DNA of 8,229 nucleotides from Desulfobulbaceae bacterium UBA2276 (GTDB lineage: Bacteria; Desulfobacterota; Desulfobulbia; Desulfobulbales; Desulfocapsaceae): the NCBI GenBank assembly GCA_002347085.1, contig DDWW01000047.1, positions 1 through 8,229 of the forward strand. The letters run 5' to 3'. This document shows, one piece after another, positions 7,214-8,229 of this stretch. A model generated the notes under the pieces. That model saw nothing but the letters and a program-made list of their open reading frames with translations. It was not told where the DNA came from and did not search any database. Made by a program: the position numbers and the translations under genes. Numbering within the stretch: position 1 is the first letter of the stretch; each line of letters opens with the position of its first letter.

Positions 7214-7262
7214 AATGATGGCGAACGTCATGGAATAACCGAGTAGGGGAAAGGAAAAAAGA

Positions 7263-8229
7263 ATGGGATCGATAGTTACGCAGTTGTATCGCAGGATTGA
7301 TGAAGGCCGAGCATATTGCTTTAACGTGGAATCTTCTCGAGTGCTTGCCGCAAGCGAGCTGGAGTGTCTGCGACTGGTGCTGGCCGATGGTTTTTTACTC
7401 GATACGGTGTCACTTGTGCCGGTGCTTTCCGGGGAGCGGGTGGTGGAGGTGGGGCCGCGGCTCAATTTTGCCACGGCCTGGTCGTCAAATATGGTCTCTA
7501 TCTGCTGGGCGACCGGACTTGACAGCGTGAGCCGGGTTGAGCGTTCGCGCTGCTATCTGGTGCCGGAAGGTCAGGATCCCCAGGCCTTTATTGCCGGTCA
7601 TCATGACCGGATGACCGAGTGTCACTACCCTCACGCCCTGCGCACCTTTGAAACCGGGGTCGTCCCTGAGGCGGTCTATGAGGTTGATCTCAAGGGAGGC
7701 GGGCCGGACGCACTGTTGAATATCCCCGGTATTTCCATGGACGAGTGGGATCGTAATTTTTACTACGACTATTTTGTCACCAAGCATGACCGGAATCCGA
7801 CCATTGTCGAGATCATGGATCTCAATAACGCCAACTCCGAGCATTCCCGGCACGGTTTTTTCAAGGGGAAGCAGGTCATTGACGGTCAGGAACAGGACGC
7901 GACCCTCTTTGAGCTGGTCATCGACACCCTGACCGTAAGTCCCAAGGGGTCTGTCATTGCCTTCAAGGATAACTCCAGCGTGGTGGAAGGGTATGACCTC
8001 AAGACTCTGCATCCGACCGTGCCGGGGGTTCCGTCCGCCTTTGCGGTCCGGGATGTTCGCTATCACCCCCTGCTGACTGCCGAGACCCATAATTTCCCGA
8101 CCGGCGTTGCCCCCTTTCCCGGAGCTGAGACCGGCACCGGCGGCAGGATTCGCGATGTTCAGGGCACGGGCCGGGGCGGCTTTGTGATTGCCGGCACGGC
8201 CGGGTACTGCGTGGGCAATCTCCATATCC
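7263..8229 (+). CDS. purL: Phosphoribosylformylglycinamidine synthase, long form (N-terminal 322 codons, truncated by window edge)
   Basis: FGAM synthase converts FGAR, glutamine and ATP to FGAM in the fourth step of purine biosynthesis in the cytoplasm. The frame is open to the window edge and begins MGSIVTQLYRRIDEGRAYCF. Residues ~1-140 are the PurS-like N-terminal domain. The linker carries NNANSEHSRHGFFKG (188-202), a hallmark of PurL proteins. The first ATPase-like (AIRS-fold) domain shows AFKDNSSV (233-240), AETHNFPTGVAPFPGAETG (273-291) and GGRIRDVQGTGRGG (293-306). THNFPTG and RIRDVQ resemble the eukaryotic PFAS version more than E. coli PurL (THNHPTA). The presence of the PurS-like part before the ATPase domain identifies the single-chain long type (~1300 residues), whose glutaminase domain should lie beyond the window. 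The ATG has a good Shine-Dalgarno (AAGGA, 7251-7255, seven bases away), and an in-frame stop at 7236-7238 excludes an earlier start. Confidence 0.95.
   Translation, partial: MGSIVTQLYRRIDEGRAYCFNVESSRVLAASELECLRLVLADGFLLDTVSLVPVLSGERVVEVGPRLNFATAWSSNMVSICWATGLDSVSRVERSRCYLVPEGQDPQAFIAGHHDRMTECHYPHALRTFETGVVPEAVYEVDLKGGGPDALLNIPGISMDEWDRNFYYDYFVTKHDRNPTIVEIMDLNNANSEHSRHGFFKGKQVIDGQEQDATLFELVIDTLTVSPKGSVIAFKDNSSVVEGYDLKTLHPTVPGVPSAFAVRDVRYHPLLTAETHNFPTGVAPFPGAETGTGGRIRDVQGTGRGGFVIAGTAGYCVGNLHI

Larger units (their letters stand above)
6847..7262. promoter_or_regulatory. Divergent regulatory region between ppiD and purL
   Basis: This 416-bp stretch separates two diverging genes and must hold both promoters. 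It contains a mini-ORF and a promoter candidate for ppiD, a direct repeat (7131-7153) and a palindrome (7201-7213) nearer purL. A TATAAA occurs on the plus strand at 6997-7002 but without an acceptable -35 box, so no purL promoter is called. I saw no PurR-like operator of the ACGCAAACGTTTGCGT type and no recognisable riboswitch. Confidence 0.6.

Noticed and set aside
7187..7246. A 19-codon plus-strand frame (MAVFEFSENNDGERHGITE) ending 16 bp before purL.
   Set aside because: It has no clear ribosome-binding site and contains the 13-bp palindrome; too weak to call a leader peptide.
7485..8225. A 246-codon frame on the minus strand.
   Set aside because: It is antisense to purL, whose conserved motifs run through the same interval; the translation has no family resemblance.

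Overview
The window looks like ordinary chromosomal DNA from a Gram-negative bacterium. The inner-membrane periplasmic folding factor (PpiD/SurA-like) implies a cell envelope with a periplasm. Base composition looks balanced, near half G+C by eye. The large SNF2 protein and a long PurL of the THNFPTG type recall Desulfobacterota (Desulfobulbales-like) genomes, but that placement is from memory of protein style, not from a search, and is tentative.

Layout, left to right. (1) Positions 1-22 are the 5' end of a minus-strand tRNA gene that leaves the window; a candidate promoter lies just upstream of it. (2) 164-4339 (minus) encodes a 1391-residue SNF2-family DNA translocase with a long N-terminal extension. 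(3) 4340-4947 is a 608-bp gap without a convincing protein gene but rich in inverted repeats: two nested or stacked hairpins, a G/C hairpin, and three A-tract/stem/T-tract hairpins in tandem just after ppiD. (4) 4948-6846 (minus) is a complete ppiD-like gene for a membrane-anchored parvulin-type chaperone. (5) 6847-7262 is a 416-bp divergent regulatory region with a 14-codon mini-ORF, a candidate ppiD promoter, an 8-bp direct repeat and a short palindrome. (6) 7263 to the right edge (plus) is the first 322 codons of a long-form purL (FGAM synthase, purine biosynthesis).

The three proteins do not form a pathway. ppiD and the SNF2 gene share a strand but are separated by hairpins and 608 bp, so they are probably separate transcription units; purL is divergent. 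I found no CRISPR array, transposase, integrase, toxin-antitoxin pair or recognisable defence operon. The parts most worth a second look are the hairpin-dense gap downstream of ppiD and the uncharacterised N-terminal two thirds of the SNF2 protein.
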